Source of the DNA: Lachnospiraceae bacterium | GTDB lineage: Bacteria; Bacillota; Clostridia; Lachnospirales; Lachnospiraceae | Direction of reading: 5' to 3' | DNA length: 9,817 nt | NCBI GenBank assembly: GCA_019421365.1 | Contig: JAHZFJ010000056.1 | Span: 1 to 9,817, forward strand | Part shown: positions 1 through 7,188 of the stretch, one piece after another | Layout: every line of letters starts with the position of its first letter | How positions within the stretch are numbered: the stretch's first letter is position 1 | Notes under the pieces: model-generated | What the model saw: only the letters and a program-made list of their open reading frames with translations | What the model was told of the DNA's origin: nothing | The model's database searches: none | Translations under genes and position numbers: made by a program

Positions 1-11
1 GGCTGGGGACA

Positions 12-38
12 CACCGGCAGAGCCGGTGGTTTATTTTG
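12..38 (+). terminator. Probable terminator of a + strand gene lying left of the window
   Basis: A 7-bp GC-rich stem (CACCGGC at 12-18, GCCGGTG at 22-28) with a 3-base loop is followed on the + strand by a T-rich tract (GTTTATTTTG). The opposite side has no T run, so it should act on + strand transcription entering from the left. The gene it would serve is outside the window. Confidence 0.6.
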
Positions 39-47
39 CTTCTATAC

Positions 48-91
48 AAAAAAAGCAGAAACAAATCTTTAAGGATTTGTTTCTGCTTTTT
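48..91 (-). terminator. Strong Rho-independent terminator of the ilvN-ilvC unit, possibly bidirectional
   Basis: The perfect 13-bp inverted repeat GCAGAAACAAATC (55-67) and GATTTGTTTCTGC (74-86) has a 6-base loop. Read on the minus strand it is followed by seven T residues (complement of 48-54); on the + strand it is followed by five T residues (87-91). Pairing can extend outward into the flanking A/T tracts and a CTATAC/GTATAG arm. It sits 14 bases beyond the ilvC stop codon, so its main job is ending the ilv transcript. It could also block transcription from the left. Confidence 0.9.
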
Positions 92-104
92 GTATAGTTA
101 AATC

Positions 105-1115
105 TTAGTTATCGATTAATTTACTTTCGCTAGTCCAGCTCATTAATTTACGAAGTTCAGAACCAACTTTTTCTACTGGATGTTCAGCTTCCATTCTTCT
201 CATAGCGTTAAAATTAGTACAGCCAATTTGGTTTTCTAATAACCAGTTACGTGCGAATACACCTTCTTGGATATCTTTTAATACTTGTCTCATTGCATTC
301 TTAGTATCTTCAGTGATGATTTTTGGTCCAGTTATGTAATCACCATATTCTGCAGTATTAGAGATTGAATATCTCATTCCTTCAAAGCCACTTTGATTAA
401 TTAAGTCTACAATTAATTTCATTTCATGGATACATTCGAAGTAAGCACTTTCTGGTTCATAACCAGCTTCTACTAAAACTTCATAACCACATTTCATAAG
501 TGCTGAAACGCCACCACAAAGAACTGCTTGTTCACCGAATAAGTCAGTTTCTGTTTCTTGACGGAATGTAGTTTCAAGAACACCAGCTCTAGCACCACCA
601 ATAGCAAGTGCGTATGCAAGACCTAATTCATGTGCTTTACCTGTTGCATCTTGGTGTACAGCGATAAGACAAGGAACGCCTTTACCTTCTTGGTATTGGC
701 TTCTAACTGTATGTCCAGGTCCTTTTGGAGCTATCATAATAACGTTAACGTCTTTAGGTGGAAGGATTTGTCCAAAGTGAATTGCGAAACCATGAGCAAA
801 CATTAAAGTGTTACCTGCTTCAAGGTTTGGTGCAATTGATTCATTGTACATCTGAGCTTGTTTCTCATCATTGATAAGAATCATAATCATATCCGCTTTT
901 TTTGCTGCTTCTGCTGCTGTATATACTTCAAATCCTGCTGCTTCTGCTTTAGCCCATGATCTACTTCCTTCATAAAGACCGATGATTACGTTCGCACCTG
1001 ATTCTTTAGCGTTTAAAGCGTGAGCATGACCTTGGCTACCATAACCGATAACAGCTATTGTTTTTCCTTCTAATAATGATAAGTTACAATCTTGTTGATA
1101 ATAAATCTTTGCCAT
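105..1115 (-). CDS. ilvC: Ketol-acid reductoisomerase, class I (short form)
   Basis: The product is a 336-residue cytosolic enzyme of branched-chain amino acid synthesis. It converts 2-acetolactate or 2-aceto-2-hydroxybutyrate to the dihydroxy acids, using Mg2+ and NAD(P)H. The length fits the short class I family. The N-terminal Rossmann fold carries GYGSQGHAHALN at 24-35. Expected catalytic residues by family alignment are His108 (AHGFAIHFG), Asp191 and Glu195 (ETDLFGEQ), Glu227, Glu231 and Ser252 (SISNTAEYGD). The ATG start is supported by AGGAGG at 1124-1129, spaced 8 bases. It follows ilvN on the same strand after 135 bases and is probably cotranscribed with it. One oddity is in the cofactor loop (GLYEGSRSW, 46-54): Tyr48 stands where short-form enzymes usually have Arg, which may alter the NADPH/NADH preference. 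Confidence 0.97.
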   Translation of the reverse strand: MAKIYYQQDCNLSLLEGKTIAVIGYGSQGHAHALNAKESGANVIIGLYEGSRSWAKAEAAGFEVYTAAEAAKKADMIMILINDEKQAQMYNESIAPNLEAGNTLMFAHGFAIHFGQILPPKDVNVIMIAPKGPGHTVRSQYQEGKGVPCLIAVHQDATGKAHELGLAYALAIGGARAGVLETTFRQETETDLFGEQAVLCGGVSALMKCGYEVLVEAGYEPESAYFECIHEMKLIVDLINQSGFEGMRYSISNTAEYGDYITGPKIITEDTKNAMRQVLKDIQEGVFARNWLLENQIGCTNFNAMRRMEAEHPVEKVGSELRKLMSWTSESKLIDN

Positions 1116-1151
1116 TTCTTTTTCCTCCTGAAAAAAATATTGTATAACATA

Positions 1152-1169
1152 TGAAGCAATTTTGCTTCA
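1152..1169 (-). other. Small hairpin in the ilvN-ilvC intergenic spacer
   Basis: TGAAGCAA (1152-1159) and TTGCTTCA (1162-1169) form a perfect 8-bp inverted repeat; opening the innermost pair leaves a 4-base loop. It lies in the 135-base spacer between ilvN and ilvC, about 35 bases before the ilvC ribosome binding site. On the minus strand no T run follows directly, so a terminator is unlikely. A processing or mRNA-stability element that sets unequal ilvN and ilvC levels is possible. That role is inference only. The rest of the spacer shows nothing clear. Confidence 0.4.
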
Positions 1170-1250
1170 AATATTCATTAATAAACCTATGCTTCGTTCT
1201 TCGAATTCTTTATGTATCTATTATTCAGCCGACGAAAATCTTACTACAAA

Positions 1251-1754
1251 CTAATCCAGGTAATCTGAGATATCACCAGAACCTCTTTCCAATCCAGTAA
1301 GTCCAGTTCGTACTAATTCTTTAATTGTGTATCCTTCTAACAAACTAATGAATGCGTCTAACTTAGCTTGGTTACCTGTCAATTCAACCATTAACGATTC
1401 TCTAGAAACATCAACGATTTTAGCTCTGAAGATATCAGCCACTGCTATTACAGCTTGGCGTTGTTGAGGTCCTGCCTGAACTTTTACTAAGATTAGTTCT
1501 CGACAAACAGACTCTCCATCTTTTAACTCTATAACTTCTTTGACATCTTCTAACTTATTCAACTGTTTTTCAATCTGTTCGAGAATCTGATTATCACCTG
1601 ATACAGCTACCGTCATTCGTGAATATGCAGGGTCTTGTGTTTCACCTACGGATAAACTATCTATGTTATATCCTCTTCTGCTGAATAAACCAGCTACACG
1701 ACTAAGTACACCTGCAGTATTGTCTACTAAGATAGATAATACTATTCTTCTCAT
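1251..1754 (-). CDS. ilvN: Acetolactate synthase, regulatory (small) subunit
   Basis: The product is a 167-residue protein matching the usual length of the bacterial small subunit (IlvN/IlvH). It binds the catalytic subunit IlvB, raises its activity and confers valine feedback inhibition in the first common step of valine, leucine and isoleucine synthesis. An N-terminal ACT domain spans about residues 3-75 and carries the typical DNTAGVLSRVAGLFSRRGYN segment at 11-30. The C-terminal small-subunit domain spans about 83-157. The ATG at 1754 is preceded by GGGAGGAG (1763-1770) with 8-base spacing. ilvB is not adjacent on either side, so the catalytic subunit must be encoded elsewhere. The gene has its own near-consensus promoter and a hairpin in its leader (separate entries). 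Whether to call it ilvN or ilvH is a naming choice. Confidence 0.95.
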   Translation of the reverse strand: MRRIVLSILVDNTAGVLSRVAGLFSRRGYNIDSLSVGETQDPAYSRMTVAVSGDNQILEQIEKQLNKLEDVKEVIELKDGESVCRELILVKVQAGPQQRQAVIAVADIFRAKIVDVSRESLMVELTGNQAKLDAFISLLEGYTIKELVRTGLTGLERGSGDISDYLD

Positions 1755-1787
1755 GGATAATACTCCTCCCTACTGTTATCCTTATTT

Positions 1788-1830
1788 AAACAAAATGCCC
1801 GACACCACAAATACTTTCGTGACGGGGCAT
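1788..1830 (-). promoter_or_regulatory. Terminator-like hairpin in the ilvN leader (candidate attenuator)
   Basis: Read on the minus strand, ATGCCC and GGGCAT (1830-1825 and 1800-1795) close a stem that continues after a 2-base bulge with CGTCAC against GTGGTG (two G-T wobbles). This gives about 12 pairs with a 10-base loop. The sequence TTTTGTTT follows immediately. It lies downstream of the ilvN promoter and upstream of the ilvN ribosome binding site, the position of an attenuator. No T-box motif, no leader peptide rich in Ile/Val/Leu codons and no obvious competing antiterminator stem was found in the roughly 50 bases before it. The regulator of read-through, if any, is therefore unknown. 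Confidence 0.6.
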
Positions 1831-1884
1831 ACACTGCTACTTAATAAGTTAATTGTTTGATTACTTGTTCATAAGCTTGCTAGT

Positions 1885-1913
1885 ATTGTAACAATTACCA
1901 TTCTTTTTGTCAA
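1885..1913 (-). promoter_or_regulatory. Near-consensus sigma-A promoter for ilvN-ilvC
   Basis: On the minus strand, TTGACA (1913-1908) is followed by exactly 17 bases and then TACAAT (1890-1885). The -10 hexamer is preceded by TGT, an extended -10 element. The predicted start near 1878 gives a leader of about 120 bases before the ilvN ATG. The match is strong, so control probably acts after initiation (leader hairpin) or by a repressor. Confidence 0.8.
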
Positions 1914-1983
1914 GCTTAGTTAAGTTACAACTTTACCATTTTAAACAGCTATAATAAGCCTTTTTCATTAACTTTATAGGCAG

Positions 1984-2003
1984 TATTTTCCTCATATTTT
2001 CCT
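1984..2003. repeat. 9-bp direct repeat one helical turn apart, upstream of the ilvN promoter
   Basis: TATTTTCCT occurs at 1984-1992 and again at 1995-2003, an 11-base period that puts both copies on the same DNA face. It lies about 70-90 bases upstream of the -35 element of the ilvN promoter. The spacing suits a DNA-binding protein, but in an AT-rich spacer such a repeat could be chance. The rest of 1914-2078 shows no convincing gene or RNA. Confidence 0.3.
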
Positions 2004-2078
2004 TCATTTATTAGCACTCATCTTCGAAAAACTTAGGAAATACAACATATTCTACATTTTACTTTAGATTAATCATCA

Positions 2079-2118
2079 AAGGAGTTATAGATGCAATCTT
2101 TTACTTCTATAACTCCTT
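2079..2118 (-). terminator. Hairpin behind the adhesin gene, probable transcript end
   Basis: AAGGAGTTATAGA (2079-2091) and TCTATAACTCCTT (2106-2118) form a perfect 13-bp inverted repeat with a 14-base loop, 37 bases beyond the adhesin stop codon. The T tract after it on the minus strand is short and interrupted (TTTGATGATT), so termination may be partial or may need a factor. The position between the adhesin gene and the separately promoted ilvN supports a terminator role. Confidence 0.6.
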
Positions 2119-2155
2119 CGATTATCTTATATAATTAATTCGTATGGGAACACCC

Positions 2156-5100
2156 CTATTTTGATCCTTTTCGTTTCGGTTCCATTCGCTTATTCTGGCG
2201 TCTCCATAATACTACTAATGTACTTGCCATAATCAAAGAGATAGTAAGACAAGAAATCCATAATAAATAATGCGTCTCAACACCAGTCTTTGGAAGAGAT
2301 TCATTAGATATTCCATTCGTTTTGTCATCTTCCTTCACTGAATTAGATTTCGAATCATCTATACTATCAGATTTCGTTTCCTCATCGGTCTTTGGACCAC
2401 CTGGTTTTTCGGGTTTGTTCCCAGTATTTGAACCATCAGATTTATCAGGTTTGTTGCCTGTATCTGAACCATCAGGTTTATCAGGTTTGTTGCCTGTATC
2501 TGAACCATCAGATTTATCAGGTTTATTCCCATTATCAGAACCATCTGGTTTCTCGGGCACTTGTGGATCACTAGGATCGGTAGGGTCGATCGGATCAGTT
2601 GGATTCGTTGGATTCGTTGGCTCTGTCGGATTTGTTGGGTTAGTCGGATTAGTTGGATCAATTGGATTGGTTGGGGTTTCCGGTGTGATTTCCTTGTTTA
2701 TTATCGTAAGGTGTAGAGCCTCATTTACCTCAACTGATACCTCTATCCACTCGTTAGAGAGTACATATCCTTCTGGTGCAACTGTTTCTCTTATATAATA
2801 AATTCCTTTGCTAAGTCCTGTAAAAGTACAAATGCCCTCTTCATCTGTACTTTGTTGCCCTAAAAGTGTTACCTTATCTTGCCCATATAAAGCAAAACTT
2901 GCTAAAGGCAAAAGTTCAGTTCCATCTTCATTGGTCTTAGTAATTATTATAGATGCTTTTTCATTCCAACCTATAAGATAATTTCCGATCTGTTTTGATA
3001 TTAACTCTCCATTATCAACTGTAGTTATGTCAAAAACATTTGGATTCAACATATATCCCTCAGGGGCAGTAATCTCTCTCAGATAATATGTACTATAAGG
3101 AAACAATCCAGTAAAACTAAGTGTACCATCGCTAGTCGCTGACTGTGACTCACCCACTTTTATCTTACAGTCTTCATCTTCATACAGCTGAAACACTGCT
3201 CCTGAAAGTGTCTTCGTTGAATCAAGCGCATCCACCTTCGTAACCTTCAGTGTAACATCGGCTTTTTCATTGGTAATAGGAATTGCGTCCGAATCTACCC
3301 ATGTTTTCTTTGCAATTACTGTTATAGTTTGTTCTGAACGCACATATCCCTTTGGCGCAGACATCTCTCTTACATAATATGTTTGTTCTGGGTATAGACC
3401 TGTGAATGTAATTACTCCATCATTGCCACTTGTACTTATCAATGGTTTCCCAGTTTCCATTACTGGTAATGTACATTCTTTATCTGTATAAAGCGCAAAT
3501 ACAGCATCAGATAACACTTTAGAAGAATCTTTAGAATCCGTCTTCTTCAGTTTAATTTGGGCACTGACTGCATCACCTGTTGGAACGTTGACAACATTGA
3601 TTACCATCTCTGGATTGTAATTCGTTACATCAACTTCGTGCCACTCCGAATTAAGTTCATATCCTACTGGTGCAGTGATTTCTTTCCAGTACAATGTATC
3701 TTTACCTTTTACTAAACTTTTAGGAACAGCAAGTGTACTAATGCCTGTCACATTATCACAAGTGGCAGTTACTAATGGTGTAGCATCCGCTTTCTTCTCA
3801 TATAACCCAAAAACAGCACCATTTAAAATATTTCCGCTCTCCCCCACTTTTTTAATCTGTAAGGATACAAAGCTTGCTTTTGGTAGCACCATCTTCGCAT
3901 TTCCATTAGATGCAACTTTCATAGTATTGTATGTATTCTTAATAGCACTATCATCTGGTAGTACACTTCCTACCAGTCGAATGTCATTTTTCAAATCTAC
4001 ACCAGTACGAACAATATAGGTTTTATATGTAAGAATGTAACCTTTCGATGCATCAGGAATATCCACAGTAAGTGTACGAGTTGCAGGTTCATAGTCAATT
4101 GCCGTATCAACTAGTTCGCCTTTTGACATATCCACCGTGTAAGTATCGGAGGTTTTAGATGCACCCAATACAACTGCGTTATACAATTTGACACTATCAA
4201 GATCCAGATACAAACCATCTGGTAAGGTATCTTCCAACTGCAATTTTTGATTTTCTGGTAATCCCTTTAACAGATCCATACTCAAAGGATTCAACTTCAC
4301 GGTATAATCCGCAGTCAGATTCTGATCATTCTGAACTGCAGCTTTACTCAATGCTTTATTGGATAACGTTAAAGAAGTCTCACTTTTGACTGTTTTTGGA
4401 TTTGTTTGACTTGTCAGTTTTGCAGTATTTGAAAAAACTACTTTATCCTTAGTCCTAAAAATCTCACCGTCTACATCTACAGTCGTTGTAAATGTAATGG
4501 TTTGCTTCTTCTTTACATTAACTAGTTTTATCTTGATGGTATTCGTTTTCTCATCTACTATAAATGTATTACCACCTGTAAAACCACCTCCGTTAAGTGT
4601 CGCTTCATCTACATTACATGACAAACCAGCTTCAAGTTCATCAATGATATCAACATCTCCAAGGTCTGTTTCATTTGCATCGACCGTCAAACGCCATGTT
4701 AGTTTTTTACTGATTGGATCATACGACACATGTTCTTTTGTCAATACTGTACTTGATGCTGCAATCGATGCAGATGCGGAGATATCCGTAGAAATAGGGA
4801 TGTTATCTACCGAAGTGCCTGCCTTTGACATCGTCACATTGTTTTTGAATGTATCATTAGCATTTCCCGCATAGAAACTTGGTTCACTGGCATATGTCTT
4901 TAGCTGAAAAGAAAAACTATTTTTACCTAGATTACTCATCTTAATAATCAGTTTATTATCTACTAATTCAACTACCACACTTTCCTTTACGGCACTACTG
5001 ATCCCTGCTTTACTTAATCCTGCTTTTACCGCTTCTGCTATCTCATCTTTAATTCCATCTACAATAGTTTGATCCGTACTCCCATCTGGCACAAAAGTAT

Positions 5101-7132
5101 GCTTTGGATTCATCGAAGATAAATCATCTACTAATTCTATCTGAGTTAAATTCACCTTGTTTGGATTCACCCTTATTTCCCATATTAAAGAATGATCTTT
5201 TTTATTATAATTTAATCCAGATTTCTCAATCATAGTATTGTTTATATTACTTGGTTTTTTTGAGAGCGTAGGAGGTGAGAATATACCCGTTATTCCACTT
5301 CCACTTGGCCATTCATATTCTAGTTTCGCACTATTTTTAATACTATCATCATTAAGACTTGAAGTTTGGTCAAAATATTCCTTCTTCACTGTTGTTGTAT
5401 AGGTAATCTTATAGGTTGCCTCCGAAGCTGCAGGAACTCCATCCTCAACTAAACTTAGAGTCATCAATGTTTTACCATCAGTATTAGTTACAGCCTCTTT
5501 CTTCACAGTACAAGTTGCGCCATTCTCATTGACCACCTTGATACTATTTTCATCTAATACTAAGCCTTCACCCATGGTATCTATCAACGTGAGATTCTTG
5601 AAGTTACGGCTCGCCGTCTGAACAGTTACCTCCCAATTAATCTTCCATTCACTCTCACCTCCAGTAGGGACTATCCCTTGCCCGTCCTTGTTAATCATAA
5701 CACTTCCAGACCAACTATTCGAAGATACCGTCGCGGTACTTTTACCTTCTACACCTTTAGCATCTGCATCGCCAACTTTCGCAACAATGTTATTTGTATA
5801 ACTTTTATTGGAATTAGGTTTCGTCCAGATATTCTGAAGTTCTCCTTCTGTCAGTTTGGTTTTATATGTAAATGTAAGTGTTTGACCACCTTGGATATCA
5901 GTTAAATCACAGATTAACTTATCAGCCTCTTCATTAACCCAACTTGTTTTGTCCTCTCCATTCACTAAGGCACTGATACTATTCTCCACATAAACCATTC
6001 CTTCTGGAAGAAAATCTATCAATTTAGTAGGTTTATCGCCTGTATAAGCACCAACAGGGTGTGTATAAGTAACTGTCCACTCTACCTCACCTTGAGTATT
6101 CCATACACCAACTGCTTTATCTAACCTAGGAGCCTTAGGAATAAGCTCACTTACTGTTATCGTCACACTATCCGAAAGTAAATCGATGGTTATTTTCCCT
6201 TGATCATCCGCAATCAGTTTTTCATCAAGCTTACATTCATAATCCATGGACGCATCTCCGAGTAAGGAAAGGGCATCAAATTCCTCACCTTCTATCGTAT
6301 ATTTACCCATATCCATAAATTCTACATGTAGCTTTTTGATACCCGCCTTCCATGAAATAGTTGCAAAAGGCAAATCAGGGAAATCAAGCGGAACATTCTG
6401 TGCCTTTATCGCCACAGAACCATCTGCAGATGGAACACCAAACTCCTCAGGTAACTCAAGTTCATAATAATCACCAGCTTTAACATTTGCAAGACTTCCC
6501 CAAGTCATACGTAATATAAAACTGTCATTCAAGCTTACCGTAGCACCAGAGGTAATTGCTGTCTCAACTGAACCCGTCTTCTTAAGAAGTTCTATTGAAT
6601 CAGGAGTAATCATATTGCTTGTTTGCACGATGTCTGTAACGTTTAAGTCAATTCCAGCTATTTTAATCTTACCATTTAATACGTTATCAGTATTGATTTT
6701 ACAAGAGATATCAAGTATCTGCTCATTAATCTCAATGGCAGGTCCCGTTGCTACTTCAGAATCTCCGCCACCTCCATCACTATCAGTTTTTATTATAACG
6801 GTAACTTTATTACCGTTCGCCGTTACAGTTAATCCTCCTATATTTGTAGAGGAAATATCCGGAAGCACTCCCTCTGGAAGGCCAATCGTGATTCCTTCTA
6901 CTAACTTATTCTTATCTACCGATACTCTCCATGTCAAAATGTCATTAACAGATACCGAATCATTCGCTATCAGAGGTACATTTTCTTTTAGCAGTTGGCC
7001 TGATATATCTGAGCCTGTTCCTTCTATCAAAGTACTATATGCCAAAACTGTATTACTGTTAATCACCATTAAGAAAACCAGTATAAACGAGATTACCTTA
7101 TTCATTTTTCTTCTAATTTGCGCCATTTTCAC
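2156..7132 (-). CDS. Giant LPXTG-anchored multidomain surface adhesin (CnaA-like and CnaB/SpaA-like domains)
   Basis: A 1658-residue secreted, wall-anchored protein. A signal peptide spans about residues 1-31 (basic start, hydrophobic core 13-24, likely cleavage after VLA). Residues about 40-335 form two Ig-like domains that may bind a ligand. Five CnaA-like domains follow at about 336-475, 477-628, 630-793, 796-925 and 926-1084; each has a W-x-V-type strand, an I-D-x-L-x-x-G-like turn and a terminal Asn. Four CnaB/SpaA-like domains (about 1085-1481) end in E-x-x-A-P-x-G-Y motifs. A Pro/Thr/Asn and Lys/Pro/Asp/Gly stalk spans 1486-1580. The sorting signal LPKTG (1613-1617) is followed by a hydrophobic segment and a basic tail (RRQNKR...). 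The start is uncertain: GTG at 7132 has AGG 6 bases upstream, while ATG at 7126 or 7105 has weaker spacing. It lies 56 bases behind the sortase gene and is probably cotranscribed. No YPK-type pilin motif was seen, so it is more likely a single adhesin than a pilus backbone. The ligand is unknown. Confidence 0.95.
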   Translation of the reverse strand: MKMAQIRRKMNKVISFILVFLMVINSNTVLAYSTLIEGTGSDISGQLLKENVPLIANDSVSVNDILTWRVSVDKNKLVEGITIGLPEGVLPDISSTNIGGLTVTANGNKVTVIIKTDSDGGGGDSEVATGPAIEINEQILDISCKINTDNVLNGKIKIAGIDLNVTDIVQTSNMITPDSIELLKKTGSVETAITSGATVSLNDSFILRMTWGSLANVKAGDYYELELPEEFGVPSADGSVAIKAQNVPLDFPDLPFATISWKAGIKKLHVEFMDMGKYTIEGEEFDALSLLGDASMDYECKLDEKLIADDQGKITIDLLSDSVTITVSELIPKAPRLDKAVGVWNTQGEVEWTVTYTHPVGAYTGDKPTKLIDFLPEGMVYVENSISALVNGEDKTSWVNEEADKLICDLTDIQGGQTLTFTYKTKLTEGELQNIWTKPNSNKSYTNNIVAKVGDADAKGVEGKSTATVSSNSWSGSVMINKDGQGIVPTGGESEWKINWEVTVQTASRNFKNLTLIDTMGEGLVLDENSIKVVNENGATCTVKKEAVTNTDGKTLMTLSLVEDGVPAASEATYKITYTTTVKKEYFDQTSSLNDDSIKNSAKLEYEWPSGSGITGIFSPPTLSKKPSNINNTMIEKSGLNYNKKDHSLIWEIRVNPNKVNLTQIELVDDLSSMNPKHTFVPDGSTDQTIVDGIKDEIAEAVKAGLSKAGISSAVKESVVVELVDNKLIIKMSNLGKNSFSFQLKTYASEPSFYAGNANDTFKNNVTMSKAGTSVDNIPISTDISASASIAASSTVLTKEHVSYDPISKKLTWRLTVDANETDLGDVDIIDELEAGLSCNVDEATLNGGGFTGGNTFIVDEKTNTIKIKLVNVKKKQTITFTTTVDVDGEIFRTKDKVVFSNTAKLTSQTNPKTVKSETSLTLSNKALSKAAVQNDQNLTADYTVKLNPLSMDLLKGLPENQKLQLEDTLPDGLYLDLDSVKLYNAVVLGASKTSDTYTVDMSKGELVDTAIDYEPATRTLTVDIPDASKGYILTYKTYIVRTGVDLKNDIRLVGSVLPDDSAIKNTYNTMKVASNGNAKMVLPKASFVSLQIKKVGESGNILNGAVFGLYEKKADATPLVTATCDNVTGISTLAVPKSLVKGKDTLYWKEITAPVGYELNSEWHEVDVTNYNPEMVINVVNVPTGDAVSAQIKLKKTDSKDSSKVLSDAVFALYTDKECTLPVMETGKPLISTSGNDGVITFTGLYPEQTYYVREMSAPKGYVRSEQTITVIAKKTWVDSDAIPITNEKADVTLKVTKVDALDSTKTLSGAVFQLYEDEDCKIKVGESQSATSDGTLSFTGLFPYSTYYLREITAPEGYMLNPNVFDITTVDNGELISKQIGNYLIGWNEKASIIITKTNEDGTELLPLASFALYGQDKVTLLGQQSTDEEGICTFTGLSKGIYYIRETVAPEGYVLSNEWIEVSVEVNEALHLTIINKEITPETPTNPIDPTNPTNPTNPTEPTNPTNPTDPIDPTDPSDPQVPEKPDGSDNGNKPDKSDGSDTGNKPDKPDGSDTGNKPDKSDGSNTGNKPEKPGGPKTDEETKSDSIDDSKSNSVKEDDKTNGISNESLPKTGVETHYLLWISCLTISLIMASTLVVLWRRQNKRMEPKRKGSK
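2159..2296 (-). other. Sorting signal of the adhesin: LPKTG, membrane segment, charged tail
   Basis: These bases encode residues 1613-1658. LPKTG is followed by a roughly 25-residue hydrophobic stretch (LLWISCLTISLIMASTLVVL) and a basic C-terminal tail. This is the standard LPXTG cell-wall sorting signal: sortase cuts between Thr and Gly and joins Thr to the peptidoglycan cross-bridge, or to a Lys of another protein. It is not the NPQTN-like signal typical of class B sortase substrates. Confidence 0.95.
2393..2554 (-). repeat. 36-bp tandem repeats encoding a 12-residue stalk unit
   Basis: Encodes residues 1527-1580. The units are KPDKSDGSDTGN (1537-1548), KPDKPDGSDTGN (1549-1560) and KPDKSDGSNTGN (1561-1572), flanked by partial units EKPDGSDNGN and KPEKPGGP. 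The DNA copies are nearly identical, so slippage or recombination could change the copy number. The hydrophilic, charged, Gly/Pro-rich composition suits a flexible wall-spanning segment. Confidence 0.9.
2555..2677 (-). repeat. 9-bp tandem repeats encoding a Thr-Asn/Asp-Pro stalk
   Basis: Encodes residues 1486-1526, about twelve tripeptides of the form T-N-P, T-D-P, I-D-P or T-E-P, ending in SDPQVP. Such Pro-Thr-rich stretches usually pass through peptidoglycan in LPXTG proteins and may be O-glycosylated. The codons vary somewhat between copies, but the 9-bp periodicity is plain. Confidence 0.9.
2690..3880 (-). repeat. Four tandem CnaB/SpaA-like domains of the adhesin
   Basis: Encodes residues about 1085-1481. 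Aligning the four units by eye gives a conserved Lys near each start (Lys1095, 1197, 1299, 1399), a Glu in the E-x-x-A-P-x-G-Y box (Glu1151, 1256, 1353, 1449) and an Asn near each end (Asn1182, 1288, 1390, 1479). In characterised CnaB-type domains Lys and Asn form an intramolecular isopeptide bond with the Glu as catalyst. All four units keep all three residues. Bond formation itself is inferred. Confidence 0.85.
3881..6127 (-). repeat. Five tandem CnaA-like domains of the adhesin
   Basis: Encodes residues about 336-1084. Each unit starts with an L-x-K-like strand, has a W/Y-x-V strand, then an I-D-x-L turn, and ends with an N-(T/S/N) strand. Visible sets by eye alignment are Lys339/Asp373/Asn447, Lys482/Asp518/Asn600, Lys637/Asp669/Asn764, Lys799/Asp831/Asn902 and Lys930/Asp968/Asn1066. 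This matches the Lys-Asn isopeptide with catalytic Asp of CnaA-type domains. Sequence identity between units is low, so this is an old array, not a recent duplication. Confidence 0.7.
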
Positions 7133-7188
7133 ATTAAACCTATTTTCCTTTCTTCTTTTTTTGAATTACTTAGTTACTTGATTATTTG

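Noticed and set aside
1131..1175. Possible internal promoter for ilvC (TTGAAG-18-TATACA on the minus strand)
   Set aside because: The start would fall on or beside the ilvC ribosome binding site, leaving no usable leader. The TTGAAG is part of the hairpin repeat.
1933..2007. 24-codon minus strand reading frame (MKENMRKILP...) upstream of the ilvN promoter
   Set aside because: There is no ribosome binding site before its ATG, it ends before the -35 element and it is not enriched in Ile/Val/Leu codons, so it is not a leader peptide.
2322..2798. Open frame of 158 codons on the + strand with Ser/Gly/Val/Phe repeats, opposite the adhesin stalk, and further short open frames in the same place on both strands
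   Set aside because: It is the mirror of the tandem repeats in the adhesin gene. Low-complexity repeats lack stops in several frames. No ribosome binding site or recognisable domain is present.
6615..7181. Open frame of 188 codons on the + strand over the start of the adhesin gene
   Set aside because: It is antisense to a well-supported secreted protein, has no recognisable domain and reads as complementary-strand noise.
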